Origin: Pseudomonas putida
GTDB taxonomy: Bacteria > Pseudomonadota > Gammaproteobacteria > Pseudomonadales > Pseudomonadaceae
Direction of reading: 5' to 3'
Length of the DNA stretch: 64,000 nt
NCBI RefSeq assembly: GCF_022627325.1
Contig: NZ_JAETZZ010000003.1
Location: forward strand, 62,001-126,000
This document shows, in pieces, positions 52,949 to 62,905 of this stretch (the first letter of the stretch is position 1; every line of letters begins with the position of its first letter). The position numbers were made by a program, and so were the translations under genes. The notes beneath the pieces were generated by a model. That model made no database searches and was not told the DNA's origin. It worked only from the letters and a program-made list of their open reading frames with translations.

Positions 52949-54268
52949 TCAGGGCTTGCGCTTTTTCGGGCCGGTGTTGAAGCTCGGCACTTTGCGCACC
53001 GCCTTGACCGGGGCCTCGTCGCCACTGTCCATCCAGCGCCCCAGCCCGCGCTTGGCACTGTTCTCTTTCGGCTTCTTGGGCTTTTTCGGCTTCTTGATCA
53101 CCTGGCCACTGGCATCGGTCATCGGCACCCGGTGATCGGGGATGAAGTCCGGTTCTTCGTGGCGCGGCAAGGTCTGGCGAATCAGCGTCTCGATCGTTGC
53201 CAACTGCTGCACTTCATCGGCGCACACCAGCGAGATTGCCTCGCCCTTGTTACCCGCACGCCCGGTGCGACCAATACGGTGCACGTAATCCTCGGCGACG
53301 ATCGGCAGGTCGAGGTTGACCACCAACGGCAGGTCGTCGATGTCCAGGCCGCGGGCGGCGACGTCGGTGGCGACCAGTACCTGGACCTCACGGGCCTTGA
53401 AGCTGTCCAGCGCGCGCTGGCGCGTAGCTTGCGGGCGGTCGCCGTGAATGCCGTCGGCGTTCACCCCCTCGCCCAGCAGCCGCTCCACCAGCTGGTCAAC
53501 GCCGTTGCGCGTCTTGGCGAACACCAATACCTGTGTCCAGCGCTGCTTGCGCAGCAGATGGCAGAACAGGTCGACCTTGCGCTTCTTGTCCACCGGCACC
53601 AGCCATTGCTTGACCGTGGTGGCAGCAGCGTTGCGCGGGCTGACCTCGATGCTCAGCGGGTCATTGAGCGCCAGCCCTGCCAGCATGCGGATCTGGTCGG
53701 AGAAGGTGGCGGAGAACAGCAGCGTCTGGCGCTTGCGCGGCAGTGCCGCGTACACCGACTGCAGCTCTTCGGCAAAACCCAGGTCGAGCATGCGGTCAGC
53801 TTCGTCCAGCACCAGGGTTTGCACCTGGTTGAACTTCACCGCGTTCTGGCGGAACAGGTCGAGCAAGCGGCCCGGAGTAGCCACCAGTAGGTCGACGCCA
53901 CGACGCAGGCGCATCATCTGCGGGTTGATGCTGACCCCGCCATACACCGCGTAGGTGCTCAGCGGCAGGTTTTCGGCATATTCGCGCACGTTGTTGTGCA
54001 CCTGCTCGGCCAGTTCGCGGGTCGGGACCAACACCAGCGCACGGATCGAGTTGCTGGCGACCTTTTCCCCTTCCAGGGCCAGGCGCTGCAGCACAGGCAA
54101 TGCAAAGCCTGCGGTCTTGCCGGTGCCGGTCTGAGCCGCGGCCATCAGGTCGCGGCCGGCCAGCACGGCGGGGATGGCCTGGGCCTGGACCGGGGTTGGG
54201 GTGGTGTAGTCCAGTTGCTGCAGGGTGCGCAGCAACGGTTCGATCAGGCCGAGTTTGGCGAAATTCAT
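52949..54268 (-). CDS. rhlE: DEAD-box RNA helicase RhlE
   Basis: 439 aa from MNFAKLGLIEPLLRTLQQLD at 54268, since the longer upstream frame is not family-like. Q motif TPTPVQAQAIP, Walker A AAAQTGTGKT (about 47-56), DEAD box LVLDEADRML, SAT motif LLFSATFSDQIR, and the C-terminal helicase motifs DVAARGLDIDDLPLVVN and HRIGRTGRAGNKGEA. The C-terminal basic tail (PKKPKKPKENSAKRG) binds RNA. Acts in RNA remodelling, ribosome assembly and decay. Monocistronic. Confidence 0.95.
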   Translation of the reverse strand: MNFAKLGLIEPLLRTLQQLDYTTPTPVQAQAIPAVLAGRDLMAAAQTGTGKTAGFALPVLQRLALEGEKVASNSIRALVLVPTRELAEQVHNNVREYAENLPLSTYAVYGGVSINPQMMRLRRGVDLLVATPGRLLDLFRQNAVKFNQVQTLVLDEADRMLDLGFAEELQSVYAALPRKRQTLLFSATFSDQIRMLAGLALNDPLSIEVSPRNAAATTVKQWLVPVDKKRKVDLFCHLLRKQRWTQVLVFAKTRNGVDQLVERLLGEGVNADGIHGDRPQATRQRALDSFKAREVQVLVATDVAARGLDIDDLPLVVNLDLPIVAEDYVHRIGRTGRAGNKGEAISLVCADEVQQLATIETLIRQTLPRHEEPDFIPDHRVPMTDASGQVIKKPKKPKKPKENSAKRGLGRWMDSGDEAPVKAVRKVPSFNTGPKKRKP

Positions 54269-54323
54269 GGCAATACCGTCAGGGGGTTCAGCGAAGGCGG
54301 CAAGTTTACCGCAACACCCTGGC

Positions 54324-55244
54324 CTACTTGCAGGTTTCGCCTTCAAGCGATGCAGCAGGCAGCGCGGGCTTGCGCCACTGCGGCAGGCCGATCAGCACCA
54401 CGGCGCTGATGATCACCGCCATCGCCAGGCATTCCTCTGCGCCGATCTGCTCACCGGCAAAGACGATACCAAGCAACACCGCCACCGCCGGGTTGACATA
54501 GGCATAGCTGGTGGCCGCCGCCGGGCGCACATGCTTGAGCAGGTACATGTAGGCGCTGAATGCCAGGATCGAGCCGAACAACACCAGATAAGCCAATGCT
54601 CCCCAGCCTGCGGCTGTGGGCATCTGGGTCATGCGCTCACCCGACAGGGCGCTGCCCAGCAACAATACCGCGCCACCGACCAGCATCTCGGCCGCACTGG
54701 CCATGGGGCCTTGGGGCAGCGGCAGGCTCTTGCTCCAGACCGACCCGAACGCCCAGGCGGCAGCCGCAAACAGTATCAGCGCCGCCCCGACGGGGCTGGC
54801 CTGCAGGTTAGAGCCAAGGTTGAGCAGGCCGATGCCAACCAGCCCGAGGACGATGCCCGCCCACTCCAGGCGCGAATTGCGATGGCCGAACAGCAGGCCA
54901 AACACCAAGGTAAACAGCGGCACCGTGGCCACGGCCAGCGCAGCGACGCCAGAGGCAACGCCAGCATGCTCTGCAACCGTTACGCCACCATTGCCGCAAC
55001 TGAGCAGCAGAAAACCCACCGCACCTGCCGCACGCCATTGCGGCCAGGTCGGCGCCGGCACCCCGCGCCAGCGCAAAAACCCATAGAGCAGGCCCCCGGC
55101 GATAAGGAATCGCACCCCGGCCATCAGCATCGGCGGCCAGGACGCCACTCCGATGCGAATGAAAAGGTAGGTGGAGCCCCAGACCAGGTACAAGGCCAGG
55201 AAGGCACCAATCAGCACTATCGGGAAGCGGCGGGAGGCAGGCAT
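54324..55244 (-). CDS. EamA (DMT) family transporter, YedA-like
   Basis: 306 aa, 10 membrane helices in two EamA repeats. TM1 has LYLVWGSTYLFIRIGVASWP, the first-repeat end HAGVASGVAALAVATVPLFT, and the second-repeat C-terminus ATSYAYVNPAVAVLLGIVFAG. Exporters of amino acids or metabolites; substrate unknown. Divergent relative to neighbours, about 55 bp upstream of rhlE. Confidence 0.92.
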   Translation of the reverse strand: MPASRRFPIVLIGAFLALYLVWGSTYLFIRIGVASWPPMLMAGVRFLIAGGLLYGFLRWRGVPAPTWPQWRAAGAVGFLLLSCGNGGVTVAEHAGVASGVAALAVATVPLFTLVFGLLFGHRNSRLEWAGIVLGLVGIGLLNLGSNLQASPVGAALILFAAAAWAFGSVWSKSLPLPQGPMASAAEMLVGGAVLLLGSALSGERMTQMPTAAGWGALAYLVLFGSILAFSAYMYLLKHVRPAAATSYAYVNPAVAVLLGIVFAGEQIGAEECLAMAVIISAVVLIGLPQWRKPALPAASLEGETCK

Positions 55245-55389
55245 GGCAAAACTCGAAATCCGTTTACGGGGGAATGAGTTTAGGGAGCCTCGCCGCCAAG
55301 ATTAAGTTACAAAACAGGATTAAATGGGCGGCACAATTTGCGTCATGGCAGGGGCATGCGGCGCAATGGCGCTCAGCCGCCAGCAACCC

Positions 55390-55869
55390 TCAATGCTTCA
55401 ACAGCAAACGCCCTTCGATCGGCACATAGCGGCTGGCCGCTCTTATCAGCGACATGGCGGTCAAACCCGGCACGCCGTAGACCACCGCCTCGGCGCCATG
55501 GCGCTGAATCACTCGCTCCAGCAGCAGGTCGAAATCACCATCACCCGAAGCCAGCACCACCTGGTCGACACGGCTGGCGGCATCGATCACATCCAGGGTT
55601 ATCCCCACATCCCAGTCACCCTTGGCCGATCCATCGCTGCGCTGGATGAACGGCTTGAGGCGCACGTCGAAACCAAGGTTGCGCAGGATCTGCTGGAACT
55701 GCTGCTGTTTGCTGTCCCCGCGATCGATGGCATAGGCCACCGCCTCGACGATCTCACCCTCGCGGCTGACTTCAGACCACAGCGCGGTGTAGTTGAAGTG
55801 GCAGCCATGGGCCTGGCGCACGGTGTAGTAGAGGTTCTGCACATCGGCGAACAGTGCGATTTTCTTCAC
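55390..55869 (-). CDS. NYN-domain (LabA/DUF88) protein
   Basis: 159 aa. PIN/NYN nuclease-like fold: ALFADVQNLYYTVRQAHG at the N-terminus (Asp metal ligand), VAYAIDRGD, DWDVGITLDVID and VDQVVLASGDGDFDLLLERV (the DGDF acidic pair near 110). Predicted metal-dependent RNase or RNA-binding domain; role unknown. It is 63 bp downstream of the DUF2076 gene on the same strand, so possibly coexpressed. Confidence 0.92.
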   Translation of the reverse strand: MKKIALFADVQNLYYTVRQAHGCHFNYTALWSEVSREGEIVEAVAYAIDRGDSKQQQFQQILRNLGFDVRLKPFIQRSDGSAKGDWDVGITLDVIDAASRVDQVVLASGDGDFDLLLERVIQRHGAEAVVYGVPGLTAMSLIRAASRYVPIEGRLLLKH

Positions 55870-55932
55870 TACATACCCTCGGCTGAGGAGGCGCAGTGCG
55901 CCCCCGGAAATGCCAGCAGTATGCCAGAGCGA

Positions 55933-56682
55933 TCAGACGAAGGTGTCGTCGTCCGAGAAGAAGCCGCCATCATCGCTGCCGTAATCGGTATCGGCGTACC
56001 CACCTTGATCAGCGCCCCAGCCACCGTTGTCGGCCACCTGCTGCTGCGCGTCCTGGTCATTCCAGCCACCGGTATCACTGGCCGGCGCCGGCTCTTCCTT
56101 GATCACCTCGACCACCTCTTCAGGCTGCGAATGGTGGTTGAACAGGCTGCTGATGCCTTGTGCCAGCAACACACCACCGGCCACCCCGGCAGCAGTCTGC
56201 ATCGCACCGCCAAGGAAGCTGCTGGCACCCCCCCGAGCCGGCGCGGCGCCGAAACCAGGTTGCGCCTGCGGCTGGGAGAAACCCGGTGCATTCGGCTCAC
56301 GCCAACCGCCTGCCGAAGCGACCGGCGCGGCAGGCCGCTGGGGCTGCTGCGATGCTTGGGCAGGCTGGGGGTTACGCCCGCTGTTGCCAAAAATGCTGGA
56401 GAGGAAGCCACCACTGCTGGCGCTGCTGTTGCGAGAAGCCTCTGCCTGGGCACGAGCCTGCTTGAGCTCGGCTTCCAGTTGCTTGTTCTGTTCATCCAGG
56501 CGCTTGAGCGCAGCCTCCTGAACCAAAATCGCCTGGGCCATGTAGTAAGGCGCCGCCGGCTGCTCGCGCAGGTGTTCCTCGATGCGCGCCTGGGCCTGGG
56601 CATCACGCGGCTGGCTGGGGTCTTCGGCTTGTTTGATGCGGCCAAACAGGCCATCGATCAGGGTTTGCTCTTCAGTGTTCAT
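55933..56682 (-). CDS. DUF2076 periplasmic-ligand-like protein
   Basis: 249 aa, DUF2076 family. N-terminal EEQTLIDGLFGRIKQAEDPS, a coiled coil with alternating E/K (EQNKQLEAELKQARAQAEAS), a Gly/Pro/Gln-rich linker, a short hydrophobic stretch (AGVAGGVLLAQGISSLF, about 165-182) and a very acidic Gly/Asp tail ending DDDTFV. No defined function. Start codon behind GAGGTAGCC with the family-typical MNTEEQTLI. Confidence 0.9.
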   Translation of the reverse strand: MNTEEQTLIDGLFGRIKQAEDPSQPRDAQAQARIEEHLREQPAAPYYMAQAILVQEAALKRLDEQNKQLEAELKQARAQAEASRNSSASSGGFLSSIFGNSGRNPQPAQASQQPQRPAAPVASAGGWREPNAPGFSQPQAQPGFGAAPARGGASSFLGGAMQTAAGVAGGVLLAQGISSLFNHHSQPEEVVEVIKEEPAPASDTGGWNDQDAQQQVADNGGWGADQGGYADTDYGSDDGGFFSDDDTFV

Positions 56683-56835
56683 TGGCTACCTCATGGGAAG
56701 CGGGACATCGGACATGTCAAAGATGGGGCGCGCAGGCAGCGGATTCAATCACTGGCACGGTGAAACTTTTTTCAGCAAATGGCTGCTCTGGGCTAAAGTT
56801 AGGCCCCTGCTTTTATTGCCATGCGATGTAGACCG

Positions 56836-57492
56836 ATGAATCCGCTGAGCGTTTTTCGCGACTCCCTGTACTTCTTCCGCCGCCACCTGGCAAACATCAT
56901 TGCGCTGTGCTTGCCGCTGATCGTACTCGAAGCCCTGGTGACCCAACTGATGATGCGGCAGCTGGGCGACCAGGCCTCACTGTCCTACAGCATGCTGGTG
57001 AGCCTGCTGTTCTATCCGCTTTACAGTGCAGCGCTGATTCTTTACCTCGATACCCGCAGCAACGGCCAGGACATCCCCAAGCGTGAGCTGTTTGCCCGCG
57101 CCATGCAGCTATGGCCGCAGATGGCACTGCTGATCATGATCAGCTCGCTACTGATCTTGGCGGGGCTGATGCTGCTGGTCTTCCCGGGGGTCTGGATCAT
57201 GATCAACCTGGTGTTCGCCGAGTACCTGCTAGTGCTGCGCGGCCTGCCGGTGGTGCAATCGATGCGCGAAAGCGCACGCATGACCACTGGGCATTTCATG
57301 CGCATCATGCTCTGCGTGTTTGGGGTGCTGGCACCGATCTGGCTGATCGACGGGCTGCTGCTGATTGCCTTCCCCGAGCCGGCTCCCGCCCTGGAGCTGG
57401 CCACGGCCAGCCTGCTCGGCTTCCTGCAGTTGTTCAGCACCGTGGTGCTGTACCGCCTGTTCATGCTGCTGGAGAGCAAGAGCGGCACCTGA
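56836..57492 (+). CDS. YciC-like membrane protein
   Basis: 218 aa, six hydrophobic segments (about 21-40, 56-75, 93-118, 122-144, 160-182, 190-212). N-terminal MNPLSVFRDSLYFFRRHLAN, chosen as the family start over a five-codon longer frame. YciC/UPF0259-like proteins are inner-membrane proteins of unknown role. Monocistronic, divergent from the DUF2076 gene. Confidence 0.8.
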   Translation: MNPLSVFRDSLYFFRRHLANIIALCLPLIVLEALVTQLMMRQLGDQASLSYSMLVSLLFYPLYSAALILYLDTRSNGQDIPKRELFARAMQLWPQMALLIMISSLLILAGLMLLVFPGVWIMINLVFAEYLLVLRGLPVVQSMRESARMTTGHFMRIMLCVFGVLAPIWLIDGLLLIAFPEPAPALELATASLLGFLQLFSTVVLYRLFMLLESKSGT

Positions 57493-57568
57493 AGGAAAGC
57501 GTTCAGACTCCAGCGTGGCCTGCCCGGGAGATTAAGGTGCCGATCCCACCCACCTTGGAGGTTCGCAC

Positions 57569-58063
57569 ATGGACCCGGAAATTCAGAGCAGTTACGCCAG
57601 GTCGTTCAGTGGCCATCTGTACGCAATGGCCACCGACAGGTATGTCCCCCTTCGCTTGAGCACCCGCCGCGACAAATGGCACTGGGGGATCACACCGCAG
57701 GACGACTGGCTCATGGCTGGAGGCGACCAGGCCTCACTACGCCTGGACTTCACATTCGACTCGAGCACGCAAGACCGTCTGCACCATCACATCAGCCTCA
57801 GCGGCCCGGCGCAGCCGCCCAAAAAGCTTGGCCTGAGCCTGAACGGATACCTGGGCTTCTACCAGCGGGCAGAAGTCACCGATTACTGGAAGATCGAACC
57901 GCTGGAGCTCACGGAACATGGCTTGATCTGCTACCTGCGTGATCACCAGGGCTACCGTGCCGGCGCGATCGCGGACACCCCTCATCACAGCAGGCATCCC
58001 ATGTACCTGATCAACACGAAAGAGGGTGAAACGCTCACGTTCCTCCTCCAGCAGGTTGCCTGA
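57569..58063 (+). CDS. Hypothetical soluble protein
   Basis: 164 aa, start behind GGAGG (TTGGAGGTTCGCACATG). No signal peptide or membrane segment. Mixed alpha/beta composition with KWHWGITPQDDWLMAG and TLTFLLQQVA near the end. No family recognised. Convergent with a BrnA-like gene. Confidence 0.75.
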   Translation: MDPEIQSSYARSFSGHLYAMATDRYVPLRLSTRRDKWHWGITPQDDWLMAGGDQASLRLDFTFDSSTQDRLHHHISLSGPAQPPKKLGLSLNGYLGFYQRAEVTDYWKIEPLELTEHGLICYLRDHQGYRAGAIADTPHHSRHPMYLINTKEGETLTFLLQQVA

Positions 58064-58077
58064 GCCTTGGTCGTCAG

Positions 58078-58278
58078 CTACCAGGGGGTCGTCCGGTCCA
58101 GTAGGCTCTGTTGGGCCTGCATGTCGCGGCGTAGCAGTTGGTTGATGCGCGTCTGGTAGCCCGCGCCCTGGCCCTTGAACCACTCCAGCACATCGGCATC
58201 CAGGCGGATGGTCACCGCCTGTTTCACCGGCACGCGCAGCTCGGCGGGACGAAAGAAATCATCGCCCAGCTCGGGCAT
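58078..58278 (-). CDS. BrnA-like antitoxin (orphan)
   Basis: 66 aa from the ATG at 58278. C-terminal VTIRLDADVLEWFKGQGAGYQ followed by TRINQLLRRDM is the BrnA ribbon-helix-helix DNA-binding signature. In-frame sequence upstream (NALLDDQDIDTGG, no ATG) looks like part of the same protein, so the real start may be a non-ATG codon near the hrpB stop. No BrnT toxin gene is adjacent on either side. Confidence 0.75.
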   Translation of the reverse strand: MPELGDDFFRPAELRVPVKQAVTIRLDADVLEWFKGQGAGYQTRINQLLRRDMQAQQSLLDRTTPW

Positions 58279-58316
58279 GCCGCCGGTGTCGATGTCCTGA
58301 TCGTCCAGCAGGGCGT

Positions 58317-60464
58317 TCAGGTACCGCGCGGTTTGGCCCGCGCGGTTGCCTCAGCCACAAGCGGGTCGTCGGGCCAGTAATGCTTGGGGTATCTACCCTT
58401 GAGGTCTTTCTTCACCTCTGCATAGGTGGTGCGCCAGAAGTTGGCCAGGTCCTGTGTAACCTGCACCGGCCGCCGTGCTGGCGACAGCAGGTGCAGCTTG
58501 ACCTGCTGGCGACCTTGGGCGATGCGCGGCGTGTCAGCCAGGCCGAACAGCTCTTGCAGGCGCACGGCGAGGATTGGCGGGTTTTCACTGTAGTCGAGGC
58601 GGATACTCGACCCTGACGGCACAGCCAGGTGCGCTGGCGCCCATTCGTCCAGGCGCTGGGGCAGCGGCCAGGGCAACAGGTTACGCAAGATCGACGGCAG
58701 GTCCAGGGCGGCGAAATGGCTCAGCCGCGACACCTTGCCCAGATAAGGCTGCAGCCAGTGCTCCAGGCTGGCCAGCAGCGCCTCGTCGCTTAGGTCCGGC
58801 CACTCGCTATGGCCGTCTTTTTCCAGGTCAAGCTGGCGCAACAGCGCTATGCGCGCCTGCCACTGGCGCAACTCTGGCGTCCAGCTCAGCAGGTTCAGGC
58901 CTTTGCGCCGCACCAGGCCCAGCAGTGCCTTGGCGCGGGCCTCATCATTGAGCCCAGGCAGCGGTTCACGGCTAAGTACCAATTCGCCGACCTTGGTCTG
59001 ACGCTCGGCACGCAACACCTGCTCGCGCTCGTCCCAGTCGAGAATGTCGACACGCTCGACCTGCTCGGCCAGCACCTCGTCGAGCAGTGCCGGGTCGAAT
59101 TCGGCAGCCAGGTAAATCCGCTCCTCCCGCTGCCCCTGGCGGCTGCCCAGGTCGGCGATGACCAACCACGGGCATTTCATCAGTGCATCGGCCTCGGCGA
59201 ACAAGGCAGCACGGCCGTTGGCCAGGCGATACTCGGCCCCGCCTTCGCGACGTTGCTGGGCGACCCGGTCGGGATAAGCCAACGCCAGCAGGGCGCCGAG
59301 CCAGCGTGGATGCTCGGGATCGGCAACCGCCGAGCTGGCCTTGCCGCGCAGCAGTCCCCGGTACTGGCGGGCCAACTGTCGGGCACGCTGCACACCGCCC
59401 TGGCCGTCACGGCTGACCTTGCTGTCACCGCTGATCAGTGCCAGCCGGCTATGCAGGTCGGCGCCACCTGCGCGCTGGATGTCGCGCTCGCCCAACAAGG
59501 CGGCGACATCGCAGGCCATCGCGGCCAAGCCCAGGTCATGGCCGCGCAGCAGCAGGTGAGCGATACGCGGGTGGGCCGGAAGCTCGGCCATGGCCTGGCC
59601 GTGTTCACTGAGGTTTTCGCGGGTGCCCATCTTGAAAGCGCCAAGCCGCGCGAGCAGGTCTTGCGCCTGGGAATAGGCCGCCGCTGGCGGCTGGTCCAGC
59701 CAGCGCAACTGGTCAGGCGTAACCCCCCATCGACCAAGCTGTAACGCCAGGCCAGCAAGGTCTGCCTGGAGGATTTCGGCACTGCCATGTGCTGCCAACT
59801 GATCGTGCTGGGCCTCTGACCACAGGCGGTAGCACACGCCCGGCTCAAGGCGCCCGGCACGGCCAGCCCGTTGGGTCGCACTGGCGCGGGAGATACGCTG
59901 GGTGTCCAGGCGCGTCATGCCGCTGCCAGGGTCGAAACGCGGTACCCGGGCAAGGCCGGCATCGATCACCACGCGTACGCCGTCGATGGTCAGGCTGGTC
60001 TCGGCGATGTTCGTGGCCAGCACGACCTTGCGCAGGCCCTGGGGCGCCGGATCGATGGCGGCGCGCTGGGCATTGAGGTCGAGTTCGCCATGCAAGGGGC
60101 AAAGCAGAATGTCCGGGCGCTCGGCCAATGACGCCTGCAAACGTTGGTGAACCCTGCGGATCTCAGCCTGGCCGGGCAGGAACACCAACACACTGCCAGG
60201 CTGATCGGCCAAGGCCTCTAGCACACAGTCCACCACACGTGGCTCGATGAATTCCCCAGGCTGGGACGGCCGCCCCCAACGAATATCAACCGGGTGCATG
60301 CGGCCCTCGCTGCTGATCACCGGCGCGTCGTCGAGCAGCCGGGACAGGCGCTCGCCCTCCAGGGTGGCGGACATCAGCAGAATTTTCAGCGGCGGATCAT
60401 CGCGCAGCAGTTCACGGCCATTGAGACTCAGCGCCAGGGCCAGGTCGGCATCCAGGCTGCGTTC
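58317..60464 (-). pseudogene. hrpB: ATP-dependent helicase HrpB, 5' end lost to insertion
   Basis: About 715 codons: helicase motif III LLMSATLEGERLSRLLD, motif V/VI VLATNIAETSLTIDGVRVV and ATQRAGRAGRLEPGVCYRLW, the HrpB C-terminal domain, ending DPLVAEATARAKPRGT. The reading frame upstream gives ERSLDADLALALSLNGRELL, which in intact HrpB follows the DEFHERSLDAD motif. At 60464 homology stops within that motif and unrelated DNA begins. Walker A and the DEAH region (about 130 aa) are missing, so the enzyme should be inactive unless the rest is rejoined. Confidence 0.85.
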
Positions 60465-60544
60465 GACGATTTTGTCATTTACACAGCCTTGTCAAATTTG
60501 TCAGACTATAGATATCACGGGCCTTACAGACGAGCAAGCGATTC
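60465..60544 (+). mobile_element. Left end of the inserted element
   Basis: Junction with hrpB. TTGTCA occurs three times in direct orientation (60472-60477, 60489-60494, 60498-60503) in an AT-rich leader before the recombinase-like gene, compatible with recombinase arm sites or a terminal repeat. Exact end and target duplication cannot be defined from one side. Confidence 0.55.
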
Positions 60545-62905
60545 ATGGAAAATCTGACAATCCTCAAAGGATCGCTGGCTTTGGTGAACTATCCGTTCAC
60601 CACCCTGCCCCAGGATGTCCTTGAGCTAATGCACCGCTCCTACGAGCCAATCGCGCTCGCCGGAATGGGGCAGCTGATCAAGATTTTCGACGCCTACTGC
60701 AACATCACTGGCAGCACCGTCACCTACCTCGGCCTCTCCTCTCCGGGCTTCGAGCGAATCGTCCGTGGCTTCCTTGGAGCTCTGTACGACCCGACCTTCA
60801 TTGACGTCACGCGACCGCTCTGCAACAGCTACGCTCGTGAGTTCGTGCGCATGCTGCGCGAGATGGCTAAAGAAATCCCGCTGCTTCACACCTTCGAAGG
60901 GAACGGCGGCCGCGACGGCTGGCCGAAGTTTAATGAGAAATACTGGGTAGCAATCAAAGGTAATCTTGACCCGCTTGCTGTGAGATTCTGGAACGGCTGG
61001 CGCCTTTCTGATATCACGGGAAAAACATCGTACTTAGCGTTACCCAACGTATGGATTTCGCATGGCCCCAATTTTGCCGAAGAAATCTATAAGTGCATCC
61101 GCCAGCATTTTCTTAAGATGCGGCGACCACGGAACTCTGAGTTCAACGGTTTCTTAAACTACATTTCAGAACGCGCACAAGCGTGGCCTGCCGAAACGTT
61201 CCAGGATCCGATTCAGATCAAGCGCGTGTTTTTGGCCTACATGCTTCACTATTTCACAGACCAGCACGAGCGCGGAATGGACATTCCTACCGCAACAAAA
61301 GCATACGCGGCCCTTATTCAATTAGTGAATGCAACGATGCTGGCGTCTGGCACCTGGGCTAAGCCTTATGCCGGAAGCATTCCCAAACCAGCAGTCCAAC
61401 ATGTTCGAGGCGCAGATACTAACAATAAGAAAAATGCCAAGGGGGAAGTGATCAAAGTGAAGCTGATCACCGAAATCCCTTATCACCTAACTGACACCCA
61501 GGCAATCGAGCTAATTTTCAAAAGCATCAAAACCGACAATGACGCGCTGTACCGGTGGGCTAACAAAAAAGCCTGGAGTACTTCTAACGCTCAGAAGTCA
61601 CGGGATAGACTAGCAAAAGTAGGCAATCCCGAAAAAGTTATTTATGCAACCTATGCCGGTTTTGAGGACGTTAAACCTGAAGACGTATGTGCTGCATTCA
61701 GAGAGCACGGGTTCGGATATGTTCATGATGGCTTTTCAAAACGGTTCGGGAAAATCATAAACCGAGAATACCTTAACGGCTTCTTACAGGTGCCATCGGC
61801 TAACGATCTGTATCCCTTCAAGATCCTTTTAGTGCATGAGTACCCGTGCATCACAGAGTCGTTCCTGGACAACTTTGAGCTTTACGACAAGAAAGGCAAT
61901 CTGACCGGATTCATCAAACTCGATGGATATTATCAGCTTACCGGGTACAAAGATCGGAAAGGCGGGGCCAACGCCGAGATCAAGATTAAACTGAGACCTC
62001 GCGACGCCGTTCGCGTGCGCCAGATCATCCGCAGCACTCAACCGCTGCGCGACTACCTGCGTGCTGAAGGAGACGATGCATGGCGACAACTATTCATCCA
62101 GTGCTCCAGAGGCATCACGTACCCCACTAAGATGAAGCCCACGAACTGGAACAGTGGAACGCTAGAAACTCGCTACCAGCACTTAGCTGGAGAGTTCGCT
62201 GAAGTCATCGATTTGCCAAAAAAAGAGATCGAAGAGTTCATCTGCCGGATCTCGATCACTTCCCTGAGAGCTACGCGAGCAGTACTGCTCTACATTGCCA
62301 ACAACAGTCTGACCGAGACCGCTGCCGCACTGGGTCACACTAACGTCTCGCCAGATCTTCTGAGCAGCTATCTGCCCGAGCCGATTCTGGCGTTCTTCCA
62401 AACCAGGTGGATTCGAGCATTCCAGCGCGGGATCATTTGCCATGCAATGAAAGACAGCAAACACCTATTGAAAGTGTCGAATTTTCAATCCATGGAAGAG
62501 CTGCATAGGTTTTTAGAAAACAATGCGCTCAAGGATATCCCTGAAGCGATGCGTGATCCAGAAGGCTATCGTGCGGCCCGCGAGCGCAAAGGAGAAGAAG
62601 CCCCGACAATGAAAGACAAGAAAAACGCGAAGCAAGCAGCAAACGACGACAGTGCTGACCGCGTGATGATCTCTGTCGACGTCGGCATTCTGACAGCCCT
62701 CCTATCACTCGAAGAAGCCGTCAGGAAGTCCAATCGTCAATCCGAAATCTGCGCTAAAGCAATGTATTGGGCCCAATTGACCAAGCTCCTCGTGAACGAG
62801 ATCACCGAAGGTTACGAGTTCGAGCTTCAAGAATACCTGGCTACTGCCAAAACCCAGATTGACGCTAGCCAAATGGAGAGTCTGATTTATGCTGCTGCCG
62901 CCTGA
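60545..62905 (+). CDS. Large tyrosine-recombinase-like protein
   Basis: 786 aa. Residues about 572-612 contain a tyrosine recombinase box-II-like pattern: ISITSLRATRAVLLYIANNS, then TAAALGHTNVS with LGH, and SSYLPEPI with the possible nucleophile Tyr. The first His of HxxR is replaced, and box I arginine was not located with certainty. The long N-terminal region (about 550 aa) and C-terminal charged tail are not recognised. More AT-rich than the core. Overlaps the next gene by 17 bp. It resembles the multi-gene recombinase modules of gamma-proteobacterial islands (for example GMT-type trios, by memory only). Confidence 0.65.
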   Translation: MENLTILKGSLALVNYPFTTLPQDVLELMHRSYEPIALAGMGQLIKIFDAYCNITGSTVTYLGLSSPGFERIVRGFLGALYDPTFIDVTRPLCNSYAREFVRMLREMAKEIPLLHTFEGNGGRDGWPKFNEKYWVAIKGNLDPLAVRFWNGWRLSDITGKTSYLALPNVWISHGPNFAEEIYKCIRQHFLKMRRPRNSEFNGFLNYISERAQAWPAETFQDPIQIKRVFLAYMLHYFTDQHERGMDIPTATKAYAALIQLVNATMLASGTWAKPYAGSIPKPAVQHVRGADTNNKKNAKGEVIKVKLITEIPYHLTDTQAIELIFKSIKTDNDALYRWANKKAWSTSNAQKSRDRLAKVGNPEKVIYATYAGFEDVKPEDVCAAFREHGFGYVHDGFSKRFGKIINREYLNGFLQVPSANDLYPFKILLVHEYPCITESFLDNFELYDKKGNLTGFIKLDGYYQLTGYKDRKGGANAEIKIKLRPRDAVRVRQIIRSTQPLRDYLRAEGDDAWRQLFIQCSRGITYPTKMKPTNWNSGTLETRYQHLAGEFAEVIDLPKKEIEEFICRISITSLRATRAVLLYIANNSLTETAAALGHTNVSPDLLSSYLPEPILAFFQTRWIRAFQRGIICHAMKDSKHLLKVSNFQSMEELHRFLENNALKDIPEAMRDPEGYRAARERKGEEAPTMKDKKNAKQAANDDSADRVMISVDVGILTALLSLEEAVRKSNRQSEICAKAMYWAQLTKLLVNEITEGYEFELQEYLATAKTQIDASQMESLIYAAAA

